DNA from: Anaerolineaceae bacterium
GTDB taxonomy: Bacteria; Chloroflexota; Anaerolineae; JAAYZQ01
NCBI GenBank assembly: GCA_012514775.1
Contig: JAAYZQ010000387.1
Coordinates: 1-15,498, forward strand
Length of the DNA stretch: 15,498 bases
Reading direction: 5' to 3'
Shown here one piece after another: positions 1 through 6,590 of the stretch. Position 1 is the stretch's first letter. The number at the start of each line of letters is the position of its first letter. Both the position numbers and the translations under genes were made by a program. The notes below the pieces were generated by a model. That model did not search any database and was not told the origin of the DNA. It was given only the letters and a program-made list of their open reading frames with translations.

Positions 1-57
1 CCCGTCGTGTCCTCATCCCTTGTCTCCTCTCCCCCTTAGGCCAGACGCTTTGGCCGG

Positions 58-1044
58 CTACATCTTGATGCACCCCTCGATGTGACTGGTATTGGCCACC
101 TCGCTGGCGACGTCTACCAGGGGCACGGGCCGGTCGGGCCAGCCCGTGGCCGCGAGGCACGCCACTCCGTCCCGCTGCGGGCACGAGCGGCATTGGTTGT
201 GAACCCAGAGGATGGCGCGGCTGAGGCGCGAGTAGGCCAGGGCCGCATCCTGTTCCTCAACGTCGTCGGCGTGGAGTAGCTCCACGGTGCCCATCTGGGC
301 GAGCATGTGGGCCAACTGGCCCTGGGCAAAGAGGGCCTCCGCCGGCCCGCTTTCCTCGCCGCTCGAAGCCGGGCCCTCGGGCAACCCCTCCCATTGCTCC
401 AGCACCTGGTCATAGAGCTCCGGATCGTCAAACTCCAGGGGCAGGGGCAGGCCTTCCGCCCTTTTCGGCCAGCGCATGAGGGTCAGGGCGATCATCATGC
501 TAAAGCCGGTCATGGCCGGGGGCAGGTCGGGGTCCAGGAACATGTCCGCAACGTCTTCGTCTTCCTCGATGTCAAGAGGCGACAGGATCTGGCGATGGAC
601 GCTGGCCCAGACCCGTACCGCGGCCCTGGCCGATTCCGGCAGCTCCTTGAGTATCTCCAGGATGATCTGGGCCATCTTGATCAGCTTGCGGCTGCCCACG
701 CGCCGGCCTGAGGGCTCGAGGGGCAGGTGGGCTTGCAGCACGCTCTCCATGAAGCCCAGGGGGTCTTCCAGCAGCTCGGTGGGCACACCGGGCAAGTTCA
801 TCAAGTTGTCCAGGCGGCCGGCCAGTTGGGCGACCAGGGCCATATCCGACGTCTCGGTCAGTTGCAGCACCAGGGGCCACCAATCATCGGGATCGAGGTA
901 GCCCAGGTGATAATCTTCATAGGATTCGGGCAGATAGTCGTTGTCGCTCAGGAAAAAACGCTCTGCCAGCTCGTCGCAGATCTCGTATAGCTGCTCTTCC
1001 TCGTCGTCCCAATCCTCTTTGTCTGCGAACCACCAATCTTCCAT
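58..1044 (-). CDS. Hypothetical acidic protein with C-terminal cysteine cluster
   Basis: I do not recognise this 328-residue protein. The first 60 residues are extremely rich in Asp, Glu, Trp and Tyr (it opens MEDWWFADKEDWDDEEE), and the middle is predicted mostly helical. The C-terminus carries four cysteines, C285-x2-C288-x7-C296 and C325 four residues from the end, which could hold zinc or an Fe-S cluster; this is inference from spacing alone. There is no signal peptide or membrane segment, so it is probably cytoplasmic. The ATG is chosen because GGAGG lies about 7 nt upstream and a good promoter lies about 60 nt upstream; the frame stays open further upstream but passes through that promoter. 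It is divergent from the SCP2 gene. The coding call is firm, the function unknown. Confidence 0.8.
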   Translation of the reverse strand: MEDWWFADKEDWDDEEEQLYEICDELAERFFLSDNDYLPESYEDYHLGYLDPDDWWPLVLQLTETSDMALVAQLAGRLDNLMNLPGVPTELLEDPLGFMESVLQAHLPLEPSGRRVGSRKLIKMAQIILEILKELPESARAAVRVWASVHRQILSPLDIEEDEDVADMFLDPDLPPAMTGFSMMIALTLMRWPKRAEGLPLPLEFDDPELYDQVLEQWEGLPEGPASSGEESGPAEALFAQGQLAHMLAQMGTVELLHADDVEEQDAALAYSRLSRAILWVHNQCRSCPQRDGVACLAATGWPDRPVPLVDVASEVANTSHIEGCIKM

Positions 1045-1110
1045 TCTATGCCTCCAAACTGCCCGGCGTGCGACGCGCCCGGGCAGCGACTGGTCCCATA
1101 GGGTGACGTC

Positions 1111-1139
1111 ATTATAGCACAGGCGTGCGGTGGGCACAA
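1111..1139 (-). promoter_or_regulatory. Sigma70-type promoter for the acidic hypothetical gene
   Basis: Read on the minus strand: TTGTGC (1139-1134), 17-nt spacer, perfect TATAAT (1116-1111) preceded by TG and one base, making an extended -10. Transcription would start near 1104, giving a leader of about 60 nt. This is a sequence match only. Confidence 0.65.
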
Positions 1140-1182
1140 CCACGGATCGGCCGCGGAAGGGTCCGTCGGCGCGCGCCGACAG

Positions 1183-1211
1183 TTGACGCCTGCGCGGCCC
1201 TGTGTTATACT
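1183..1211 (+). promoter_or_regulatory. Sigma70-type promoter for the SCP2 gene
   Basis: TTGACG (1183-1188), 17-nt spacer, TATACT (1206-1211) preceded by TGT, again an extended -10. The start site would be near 1218, giving a leader of about 30 nt that ends in AGGAGG. It is back-to-back with the minus-strand promoter at 1111-1139; the two -35 boxes are about 43 bp apart, so a shared regulator is possible. Confidence 0.7.
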
Positions 1212-1247
1212 CGGTCAGCACCACCGAAAACCACAGGAGGAAGTGCA

Positions 1248-1571
1248 ATGACAGTTCAGGCACAGGACATCATCAACGCCATGCCGGGCGCTTTTCTTCC
1301 CGCCAGGGCTGGCAACACCAAGGCCCTCGTCCAATTGGACCTGACGGGCGAGGATGGCGGCCAGTGGGTCATTGACGTCGCAAATGGGCAGTGCCAGGTG
1401 CGCCAGGAGATGGCGACCAAGCCCGACGTCACGGTGACGATGGACGGCGACGATTTTGTGGCGCTGTATCGAAACGAGCTCAACCCGGTGCAGGCCTTCA
1501 TGGGCGGCAAGATCAAGGTGGCAGGCAACGTCGGGCTGGTCATGCAGTTGATGAACTGGTTCGAACGCTAA
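1248..1571 (+). CDS. Stand-alone SCP2 sterol-carrier domain protein
   Basis: This is a 107-residue protein made almost entirely of one SCP2 domain. The most telling part is the C-terminal half: an acidic turn (MDGDDFVALYRNELNP) followed by QAFMGGKIKVAGNVGLVMQL, the usual SCP2 pattern in which a gated hydrophobic tunnel binds acyl chains or other lipids. Such small bacterial proteins are thought to bind or shuttle fatty acyl-CoA or lipids, though their exact ligands are mostly unproven. AGGAGG ends 7 nt before the ATG. It is monocistronic: its own promoter is upstream and a terminator lies 39 nt after the stop. A 3-hydroxyacyl-CoA dehydrogenase gene 1.2 kb away is consistent with acyl-CoA metabolism but is not proof of a link. 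Confidence 0.88.
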   Translation: MTVQAQDIINAMPGAFLPARAGNTKALVQLDLTGEDGGQWVIDVANGQCQVRQEMATKPDVTVTMDGDDFVALYRNELNPVQAFMGGKIKVAGNVGLVMQLMNWFER

Positions 1572-1601
1572 AGACATCTGTTCCCGGCCGAGAACCGCGA
1601 G

Positions 1602-1641
1602 AAAAAAACTGGGAACTGCCGGAAGGCAGTTCCCCATTTTA
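1602..1641 (+). terminator. Hairpin terminator after SCP2 gene, probably bidirectional
   Basis: A perfect 10-bp stem (GGGAACTGCC at 1611-1620, GGCAGTTCCC at 1625-1634) closes on a GGAA tetraloop and is followed by CATTTTA. On the other side seven A residues (1602-1608) would give a seven-T tract for minus-strand transcripts, so the element looks at least as good in the reverse direction. Confidence 0.8.
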
Positions 1642-1649
1642 GTGCCCCC

Positions 1650-1690
1650 AAAAACACCGAGAGCTAAGGGCGGCCCAACCCCTAGCTCTC
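1650..1690 (-). terminator. Imperfect hairpin, possible minus-strand terminator
   Basis: GAGAGCTA (1659-1666) pairs with TAGCTCTC (1683-1690); a further three G-C pairs form inside if one A is bulged. Read on the minus strand, the stem is followed after four bases by five T residues. No minus-strand gene is seen upstream of it, so it may belong to an unannotated RNA, or it may instead fold in a plus-strand leader just ahead of the AGGAGG at 1698. Confidence 0.35.
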
Positions 1691-1913
1691 TGTCAAAAGG
1701 AGGAGAAGAATTTGATTGGTGGCATGGCCCATATTGACCTGGTGTTTTGGCGCCGCCCTTGCGACGCTCTACCCAGGATGACGCTCGCCCGCCATGAACC
1801 ATGCCATTGCTCGAGGGGTATAATACCACACCGCCCAGTAGCGTGCTGGACGCAAACTATACGGAAACCCTACGCTGGCGTGAGTTTGAACACCAGGGAT
1901 AGATATTGTGGTG

Positions 1914-1940
1914 CCCCGTGCCGGCTTCCGCCGGCCCGCA
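1914..1940. repeat. Palindromic GC-rich element, possible intergenic repeat
   Basis: GCCGGC (1920-1925), TTCC loop, GCCGGC (1930-1935), flanked by short C/G runs. On the minus strand it reads CATTGCGGG-CCGGC-GGAA-GCCGGC, the style of dispersed palindromic intergenic repeats. Only one copy is visible here, so repeat status is a guess. Confidence 0.3.
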
Positions 1941-1983
1941 ATGACCATGGGTGGAACTCCAGGAAAAGGGGTCCCGCCCCTTC

Positions 1984-2012
1984 TTGCATTTCCGGGCAGG
2001 TTGGGGTAGAAT
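1984..2012 (+). promoter_or_regulatory. Possible promoter ahead of the helical protein / hbd genes
   Basis: TTGCAT (1984-1989), 17-nt spacer, TAGAAT (2007-2012). The -10 matches 5 of 6 consensus bases; the -35 matches only TTG. A small hairpin, AAGGGG/CCCCTT at 1966-1982, abuts the -35 and could be an operator. The leader would be about 85 nt. Confidence 0.4.
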
Positions 2013-2103
2013 GCATACCTGCCGGGCGGTCCATTCGTTCAAACCCAGGTGGGGGTGTGCCTACACAAAAGAGAGCGAGCCAACGGCGACGAAAGGAGAG
2101 ATG

Positions 2104-2706
2104 ATGACAGACTCGATCATAGCAATTCGCCTCACCCGTAACCTGCGCTACAAACTCACCTACCTGAAGATCTTTGAGACGTATCTGGAGTCAAACCCGG
2201 GCCCCGAGGTTTCGGCTTTGTTACGAGATTTGATACAGGCGCAGCAGTCGGCCATCGGCCCCCTTTCGCGCTATCTTCGGCGCCTGGAGGTCCCGGTCCA
2301 GGACCTGGAGCTGGATCAAAAGCTCCTCAGCCACGCGTTCAGCCGCGCTGACCTTCGCTCCAGACTACGCTTTATTCACGATGGCTTGCGCCGTGCCACC
2401 GCCTGGTACCGCACCCAGTTGGTCGACCGGCAGATGGTGGCCGACCCCGAGCTGGAAGCGTTGCTCTTCGAGTTGGGCGAGATTGATGCCGCAAAGCTGT
2501 GGCAGACAGAAGCCAGGATGAGCATGATGCGCATTCCCCTGAGCGCCAAGGACAGAGAATGGTCGGAGCAGCAGCGGGCGGCACCCGAGGACGAGGAGGA
2601 GTGGCGCCCCAAGCTGGTTGACGATCTCGGCCGGCCGGCGTGGGGAGGGAAACAGTCCCCCGAGTGGCCTCGGCCGGGCAGATATCGCCGGGGAGAGCCG
2701 CGCTAG
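2104..2706 (+). CDS. Hypothetical four-helix protein with charged tail
   Basis: I cannot assign a family to this 200-residue protein. Residues 10-31, 34-62, 68-108 and 114-141 read as four amphipathic helices, reminiscent of ferritin-like bundles, but no paired Glu/ExxH metal ligands are visible. Residues 147-200 form a charged, Pro/Gly/Arg-rich, probably disordered tail. There is no Cys and no signal peptide. Two adjacent ATGs exist (2101 and 2104); AAGGAG is 2 nt from the first but 5 nt from the second, so I chose the second. The gene lies 45 nt upstream of the dehydrogenase on the same strand, so co-transcription is likely. Composition and codon use look normal for the window. Confidence 0.75.
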   Translation: MTDSIIAIRLTRNLRYKLTYLKIFETYLESNPGPEVSALLRDLIQAQQSAIGPLSRYLRRLEVPVQDLELDQKLLSHAFSRADLRSRLRFIHDGLRRATAWYRTQLVDRQMVADPELEALLFELGEIDAAKLWQTEARMSMMRIPLSAKDREWSEQQRAAPEDEEEWRPKLVDDLGRPAWGGKQSPEWPRPGRYRRGEPR

Positions 2707-2751
2707 GCTCGCCCGCCAAGCACTACCGCCGAGGAGAAAGGAGTATCTCAG

Positions 2752-3603
2752 GTGGAGATCAAGACTGTCGGTGTCATTGGCTGTGGACTGATGGGCGCGG
2801 GCATCGTAGAAGTCTGCGCCAGGGCGGCCTACGACGTGGTGGTCCTGGAGGTGAACCAGGACCTCTTGGACCGGGGACTGGGCCGCATCAGGAGCTCGCT
2901 GGAAAAGGCAGTTGCCCGGGGCAAGGCCACCCGGGAAGAGGCGGATCAAACCCTGGGCCGCATTCGCGGCACCCTGGACCTGGCGGATTTTGGGGCGTGC
3001 GACCTGGTAGTCGAGGCCGCCGTCGAGAACATGGAGGTCAAGAAACAGCTCTTTGCCGCCCTGGACGCGGTCGTGCCTCCCCACGCCATCCTGGCGAGCA
3101 ATACCTCGTCGTTGTGCATCACCGAGATGGCCAGCGCCACGAAACGCGGCGACAAGGTCCTGGGCATCCACTTCTTTAACCCCGTGCCGGTCATGCCCCT
3201 CATCGAGTTCGTGCGCACCATCCTGACCAGCGACGAGACGATGCAGACGGCGCGAGAGTTTGGCGCTTCATTGGGCAAGACGATGGTCACGGCCAAGGAC
3301 ACGCCGGGTTTCATCGTCAATCGCCTGCTCATCCCCTACATCCTGGACGCCGTCCGCGTATACGAGAACGGGCTGGCAACGCGGGAGGACATAGACACGG
3401 CCATCAAGCTGGGCTTGAACCACCCCATGGGCCCGCTGACGCTCCTGGATTTCGTCGGGCTGGATACGACGCTATTCATCGCCGACGCGATGTTCGAAGA
3501 GTACAAGGACGAGCGCTACGCGGCGCCACCCCTGCTGCGCCGCATGGTCCTCGCCGGCCAACTGGGGCGCAAAAGCGGCAAGGGATTCTACGACTACAAG
3601 TGA
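2752..3603 (+). CDS. hbd: 3-hydroxybutyryl-CoA dehydrogenase
   Basis: This 283-residue enzyme has the usual length for the short, single-function 3-hydroxyacyl-CoA dehydrogenases, which interconvert 3-hydroxybutyryl-CoA and acetoacetyl-CoA in the cytoplasm. The N-terminal Rossmann fold has G10-C-G-L-M-G15, with an acidic E33 at the end of the second strand that favours NAD over NADP. SNTSSLCITEMA and GIHFFNPVPVMPLIEF supply the substrate serine (near 119) and the catalytic His140/Glu152 pair; PGFIVNRLL has Asn190. The C-terminal helical domain ends in GRKSGKGFYDYK as in full-length homologues. The start is a GTG with AAAGGAG 8 nt upstream. The stop overlaps a possible GTG for the next gene. 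It could serve beta-oxidation, butyrate or hydroxybutyrate metabolism; partner thiolase and hydratase genes are not in view. Confidence 0.93.
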   Translation: MEIKTVGVIGCGLMGAGIVEVCARAAYDVVVLEVNQDLLDRGLGRIRSSLEKAVARGKATREEADQTLGRIRGTLDLADFGACDLVVEAAVENMEVKKQLFAALDAVVPPHAILASNTSSLCITEMASATKRGDKVLGIHFFNPVPVMPLIEFVRTILTSDETMQTAREFGASLGKTMVTAKDTPGFIVNRLLIPYILDAVRVYENGLATREDIDTAIKLGLNHPMGPLTLLDFVGLDTTLFIADAMFEEYKDERYAAPPLLRRMVLAGQLGRKSGKGFYDYK

Positions 3604-3638
3604 GGCGCGGGGGAACCCCGCCGCCCATCCGTCGCAGC

Positions 3639-4499
3639 ATGGTCAGCATTCGCGAGGTTGGCAAGCGCTATAACTCCACACAGGCCCTTGACCGACTGTC
3701 GCTGGAGGTGCCGCCCAACTCGGTCTTTGGCCTGCTGGGGCCAAACGGCGCCGGCAAGACGACGCTTCTGCGGCTGGTCATGGGCTTTATCTTTCCCGAT
3801 GCGGGCCAGATCGACCGCCATGGGCTGCCGATCACCCGCATCGGCTACCTTCCCGAGCGTGCCTTCTATCCGCCGCGCTTTAGTATTCAGGATTACCTGG
3901 CAAACCTGAGCCTCCTGGCCGGCGTGCCGCCTGTGGTCGAAAGCTTGTTGGCGCAGGTGGGCCTGGAGGGGGCGGGCAGCCGGCGCCTGGGTGCCTGCTC
4001 GCGGGGTATGCTGCAGCGCGTGGGCCTGGCCCAGGCGCTGTTGGGCAATCCCGGCTTGCTCCTGCTGGACGAGCCGGCCCTGGGCCTCGATCCCGCCGGG
4101 CAAAAGTTCATGCGCGAGCAGATCCAGGCCCTGCACGAGGCCGGCAAGACGGTCGTCCTGTCCAGCCACCAGCTCGACGAGGTCACGCGCGTCTGCACCC
4201 ACGTGGCGGTCCTTAGCCAGGGCCGCCTGATCCGCAGCGGCCCGCTTGACGCCATGCTGGCCGAGCGCTCGCAAGTGGTCATAACTGCCGGGCCGCTGCC
4301 GTCTGACGTGGCGCACGAGCTGGAGAGCCTGGAGCAGGGCATATCCGCCGGGGCAGAGCAGGTGGTGCTCTTCGGCCAGGCCATCGGCCAGAAGGCCGCT
4401 GTGCTGCGCCGCCTGCTCGACGCCGGCGTGGACATCCGGCGCGTCAGCGAGGAACGGGTCACGCTGGAAGAGATCTACCTGGAGGCAACCAGGCGATGA
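3639..4499 (+). CDS. ABC-2 type transporter ATP-binding protein
   Basis: A 286-residue nucleotide-binding subunit. Walker A is GPNGAGKTT (34-42). The Q-loop region reads GYLPE (69-73) with Glu instead of Gln, as is common in drug/Nod-type exporters. The signature is degenerate (CSRGMLQR, 120-127), Walker B is LLLLDEP with D144-E145, and the switch His is H177 in SSHQLDE. About 80 residues follow the ATPase core, as in CcmA/NatA-like subunits. The ATG at 3639 fits family N-termini (VSIREVGKRY) but has no clear Shine-Dalgarno. A GTG at 3600, overlapping the upstream stop, would add 13 low-complexity residues and is the alternative. The gene overlaps the permease by 4 bp, so the pair forms one transporter, most likely an exporter of unknown substrate. 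Confidence 0.9.
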   Translation: MVSIREVGKRYNSTQALDRLSLEVPPNSVFGLLGPNGAGKTTLLRLVMGFIFPDAGQIDRHGLPITRIGYLPERAFYPPRFSIQDYLANLSLLAGVPPVVESLLAQVGLEGAGSRRLGACSRGMLQRVGLAQALLGNPGLLLLDEPALGLDPAGQKFMREQIQALHEAGKTVVLSSHQLDEVTRVCTHVAVLSQGRLIRSGPLDAMLAERSQVVITAGPLPSDVAHELESLEQGISAGAEQVVLFGQAIGQKAAVLRRLLDAGVDIRRVSEERVTLEEIYLEATRR

Positions 4500-5215
4500 A
4501 GCGCACCTGGGTCGTGGCCCGCTTGCTAACCCGGGAGCTGTTTCTGTCGCTGATGGGCATCGTGCCCATCGCCGTGGCGGTTACCTTCGGGCTCATTGCC
4601 TTCGAGTATGGCATGGATCAAGCCCAGTTCTTTACCGTGGCTGGCCTCGGCACGGCGACCATTTGCCTGGCCACGGCCCTGCTGCTGGCCGCGCGGGCCA
4701 ACCATGCCTGGTTTTATCCGCTTCTAGCCCGATTGTCGCGGCGCGGCGAGCTGCTGGCGGCCATTGTCCTCAGCAGCGTGGGCATTACGGCCCTCCTGGC
4801 GCTTCTGATCGCAGTGGCCAACCTGGCCACCGGACGGCTGACGCTGCACATGCCCTCGGCGCTGTGGCTGCTGCCCACCTGGCTTGCCCTGTGGCTGCTG
4901 GCCGCGGCGCTGGCCCTGCCCCTGGGCTCCCTGACGAGCCGCAGCGGGTCACACCTGGCGCTGTGGGCCCTGTTCGCCGCCCTCCTCATCGTCAACGACC
5001 AGAAAAGCACACTGTTGGCTGGCGGGCCGGAGTGGGCTGTCCGCCTGCTGACCATCATCTTCTGGCCGGTGACCAAACTGCTGTCGCGGGCCTCGGCCGG
5101 CGTCCACGATCTCGACTACTTCCTGGCGCTGCTGCTGGTCCTGGTTTATGCGCTGTTCCTGTTTGTCCTGGCTGCCTACCTCTTTAGCAACAAGGACTTG
5201 TTGTGGGCCGAGTGA
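4496..5215 (+). CDS. ABC-2 type transporter membrane subunit
   Basis: This 239-residue, strongly hydrophobic protein has about six membrane segments, near residues 16-36, 45-67, 86-110, 122-144, 153-166 and 207-230, with a further partly hydrophobic stretch at 182-196. Arg/Lys cluster at the N-terminus and in the loop near 79-83, consistent with a cytoplasmic N-terminus. Sequence motifs are weak, as is normal for ABC-2 permeases, so the call rests on topology and on the ATGA overlap with the ATPase gene. Nothing in the sequence identifies the substrate. Translation is probably coupled to the ATPase because no separate strong ribosome binding site is seen. Confidence 0.85.
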   Translation: MKRTWVVARLLTRELFLSLMGIVPIAVAVTFGLIAFEYGMDQAQFFTVAGLGTATICLATALLLAARANHAWFYPLLARLSRRGELLAAIVLSSVGITALLALLIAVANLATGRLTLHMPSALWLLPTWLALWLLAAALALPLGSLTSRSGSHLALWALFAALLIVNDQKSTLLAGGPEWAVRLLTIIFWPVTKLLSRASAGVHDLDYFLALLLVLVYALFLFVLAAYLFSNKDLLWAE

Positions 5216-5221
5216 CGTATC

Positions 5222-5248
5222 CCTGCGCCGGCCGCAGGCCCGAACCTT
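5222..5248 (+). terminator. Weak hairpin between permease and glycosidase genes
   Basis: CCTGCG (5222-5227) and CGCAGG (5233-5238) form a 6-bp stem with a 5-nt loop, followed ten bases later by only four T residues. It may attenuate transcription into the GH1 gene. As a terminator it is weak. Confidence 0.25.
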
Positions 5249-5264
5249 TTGCCACGGAGACAAC

Positions 5265-6590
5265 ATGACGGAAGCTACACTAACCTTCCCCCCGGACTTT
5301 TTGTGGGGCACTGCGACCTCTGCCCACCAGGTGGAGGGCGACAATACCGGAAATGACTGGTGGGCCTTCGAACAACGACCGGGTGCCATCTGGCGGGGCG
5401 ACAGCAGCGGCAAGGCCTGCAACTGGTGGGAGGCTGCCGAGCGGGATTTCGACCTCATGGCCGAGATGGGGCACAATACCCACCGGCTCTCGGTGGAGTG
5501 GAGCCGCATCGAGCCGGAGGAGGGTCGCTTTGACCCGGCGGCCATCGCCCGCTACCGGTCCATGCTAAGCGGGCTGCGCCAGCGCGGCATCGAGCCCATG
5601 GTGACGCTCTTTCACTTTAGCTCGCCCCTGTGGCTGGCCCGGCAGGGCGGCTGGCACAACCCGGCCGTGGTGCAGCACTTCAGGCGCTTTGTGCGGCACA
5701 CGGTGCAAGAGCTGGGCGACCTGGCGCGGCTGTGGTGCACCATCAACGAGCCGAACGTCTATGCCGCCTTGGGCTACCTGTTTGGCGAGCACACGCCGGG
5801 CACCAGGTCGGTGCCCGCCTATTTTCGCGTCCTACGACTCCAGCTTCTGGCCCACGCTGCGGCCTACCACGTCATCCACGCCCTGGACGGTGGGGCGCAG
5901 GTGGGCCTGGTCAAGAACATCCAGATCTTTGAGCCTGCCGCCCGCAGCGCGGCACCCGTGGCGCGGTTCATCGACCATCTCTTTAACGAGGTGACGCTGC
6001 GGGCCGTGCGAGACGGCCGCCTGTCGTGGCCCCTATCGGCGGTCCCGGTGATCCACGGGGCGCTGGGTGACAGCGTCGACTTTGTCGGGGTCAACTACTA
6101 CACGCGCTGGCTCGTCGGCCTGCGCCCCGGCGCCCGCGGACTGCTGCACCCCCGGCCGGGGGCCGAATGCAGCGACAGCGGCCGGGGCGGGACCTACGGC
6201 GAGGTCTATCCCGCGGGCATGCGCCGCGTCCTGCTGCGGGCCGCCCGCCTCGGCAAGCCCATCTATGTCACCGAGAACGGCCTGCCCGACGCGGACGACG
6301 ACCAGCGGCCCCGCTTCTTGCTCACCCACCTGGCCGCGATGCACCGCGCCATGGCCCAGGGGGCGGATGTGCGCGGCTACTACCACTGGACCCTGGTGGA
6401 CAACTTTGAGTGGTCCGAAGGGTGGGGCTTGCGTTTTGGCCTGGTGGGCCTGGATCCCGAGACCCAGGCCCGCACGCCGCGGCGCAGCGCCGAGTTGTTC
6501 TCGCGCATCGCGCGGCAGAACGCTATTACCCCCGAGATGGTGCAGGCGTTCGCACCGGAGGCCGGGGAGCAGGTGTGGGGAGTAGCCTAA
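5265..6590 (+). CDS. GH1 family glycosidase (beta-glucosidase-like)
   Basis: This 441-residue protein has the full length of a single-domain glycoside hydrolase family 1 retaining enzyme. The N-terminal signature FPPDFLWGTATSAHQVEG starts at residue 8. The acid/base Glu is E162 in CTINEPN, the nucleophile is E337 in YVTENGLPD, and GVNYYTRW plus the C-terminal HWTLVDNFEWSEGW supply the subsite -1 residues. The HFSSPLWL stretch after strand 3 is of the beta-galactosidase/archaeal-like type rather than HWDLPQ, so specificity may be broad (glucoside, galactoside or fucoside) and cannot be settled here. No signal peptide is seen, so it is cytoplasmic and would act on imported sugars or glycosides. 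GGAG lies 5 nt before the ATG. It follows the permease gene by 49 nt; no sugar-uptake gene is nearby. Confidence 0.93.
   Translation: MTEATLTFPPDFLWGTATSAHQVEGDNTGNDWWAFEQRPGAIWRGDSSGKACNWWEAAERDFDLMAEMGHNTHRLSVEWSRIEPEEGRFDPAAIARYRSMLSGLRQRGIEPMVTLFHFSSPLWLARQGGWHNPAVVQHFRRFVRHTVQELGDLARLWCTINEPNVYAALGYLFGEHTPGTRSVPAYFRVLRLQLLAHAAAYHVIHALDGGAQVGLVKNIQIFEPAARSAAPVARFIDHLFNEVTLRAVRDGRLSWPLSAVPVIHGALGDSVDFVGVNYYTRWLVGLRPGARGLLHPRPGAECSDSGRGGTYGEVYPAGMRRVLLRAARLGKPIYVTENGLPDADDDQRPRFLLTHLAAMHRAMAQGADVRGYYHWTLVDNFEWSEGWGLRFGLVGLDPETQARTPRRSAELFSRIARQNAITPEMVQAFAPEAGEQVWGVA

Larger units (their letters stand above)
1642..2100. other. Gene-poor, inverted-repeat-rich intergenic region
   Basis: About 460 bp with no convincing gene. 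It holds an imperfect hairpin at 1659-1690, a strong AGGAGG at 1698-1703 followed 8 nt later by a TTG, an odd palindrome GGTATAATACC at 1817-1827, a GC hairpin at 1920-1935, a further hairpin at 1966-1982 and a possible promoter at 1984-2012. The 130-codon frame from the TTG at 1712 ends inside ATGATGA at 2102-2104. Its product is rich in Arg, Cys, Pro and Ser with no recognisable motif, so I do not call it a gene. It could be a decayed gene, a regulatory leader or an intergenic repeat. Confidence 0.6.

Noticed and set aside
1..57. Inverted repeat GGCCA/TGGCC just after the first minus-strand gene as a terminator
   Set aside because: Only a 5-bp stem and no T-tract on the minus strand.
1817..1827. 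GGTATAATACC as a promoter -10
   Set aside because: TATAAT is perfect but no -35-like hexamer lies 16-18 nt upstream on either strand and there is no extended TG.
2032..2050. GTTCAAACCC resembling a tRNA T-loop
   Set aside because: The flanking bases do not form a T-stem and no acceptor or anticodon arm is found upstream.
2365..3171. 268-codon minus-strand frame opposite the helical protein and hbd
   Set aside because: Runs across the start of hbd on the other strand and has no recognisable domain or convincing start signal.
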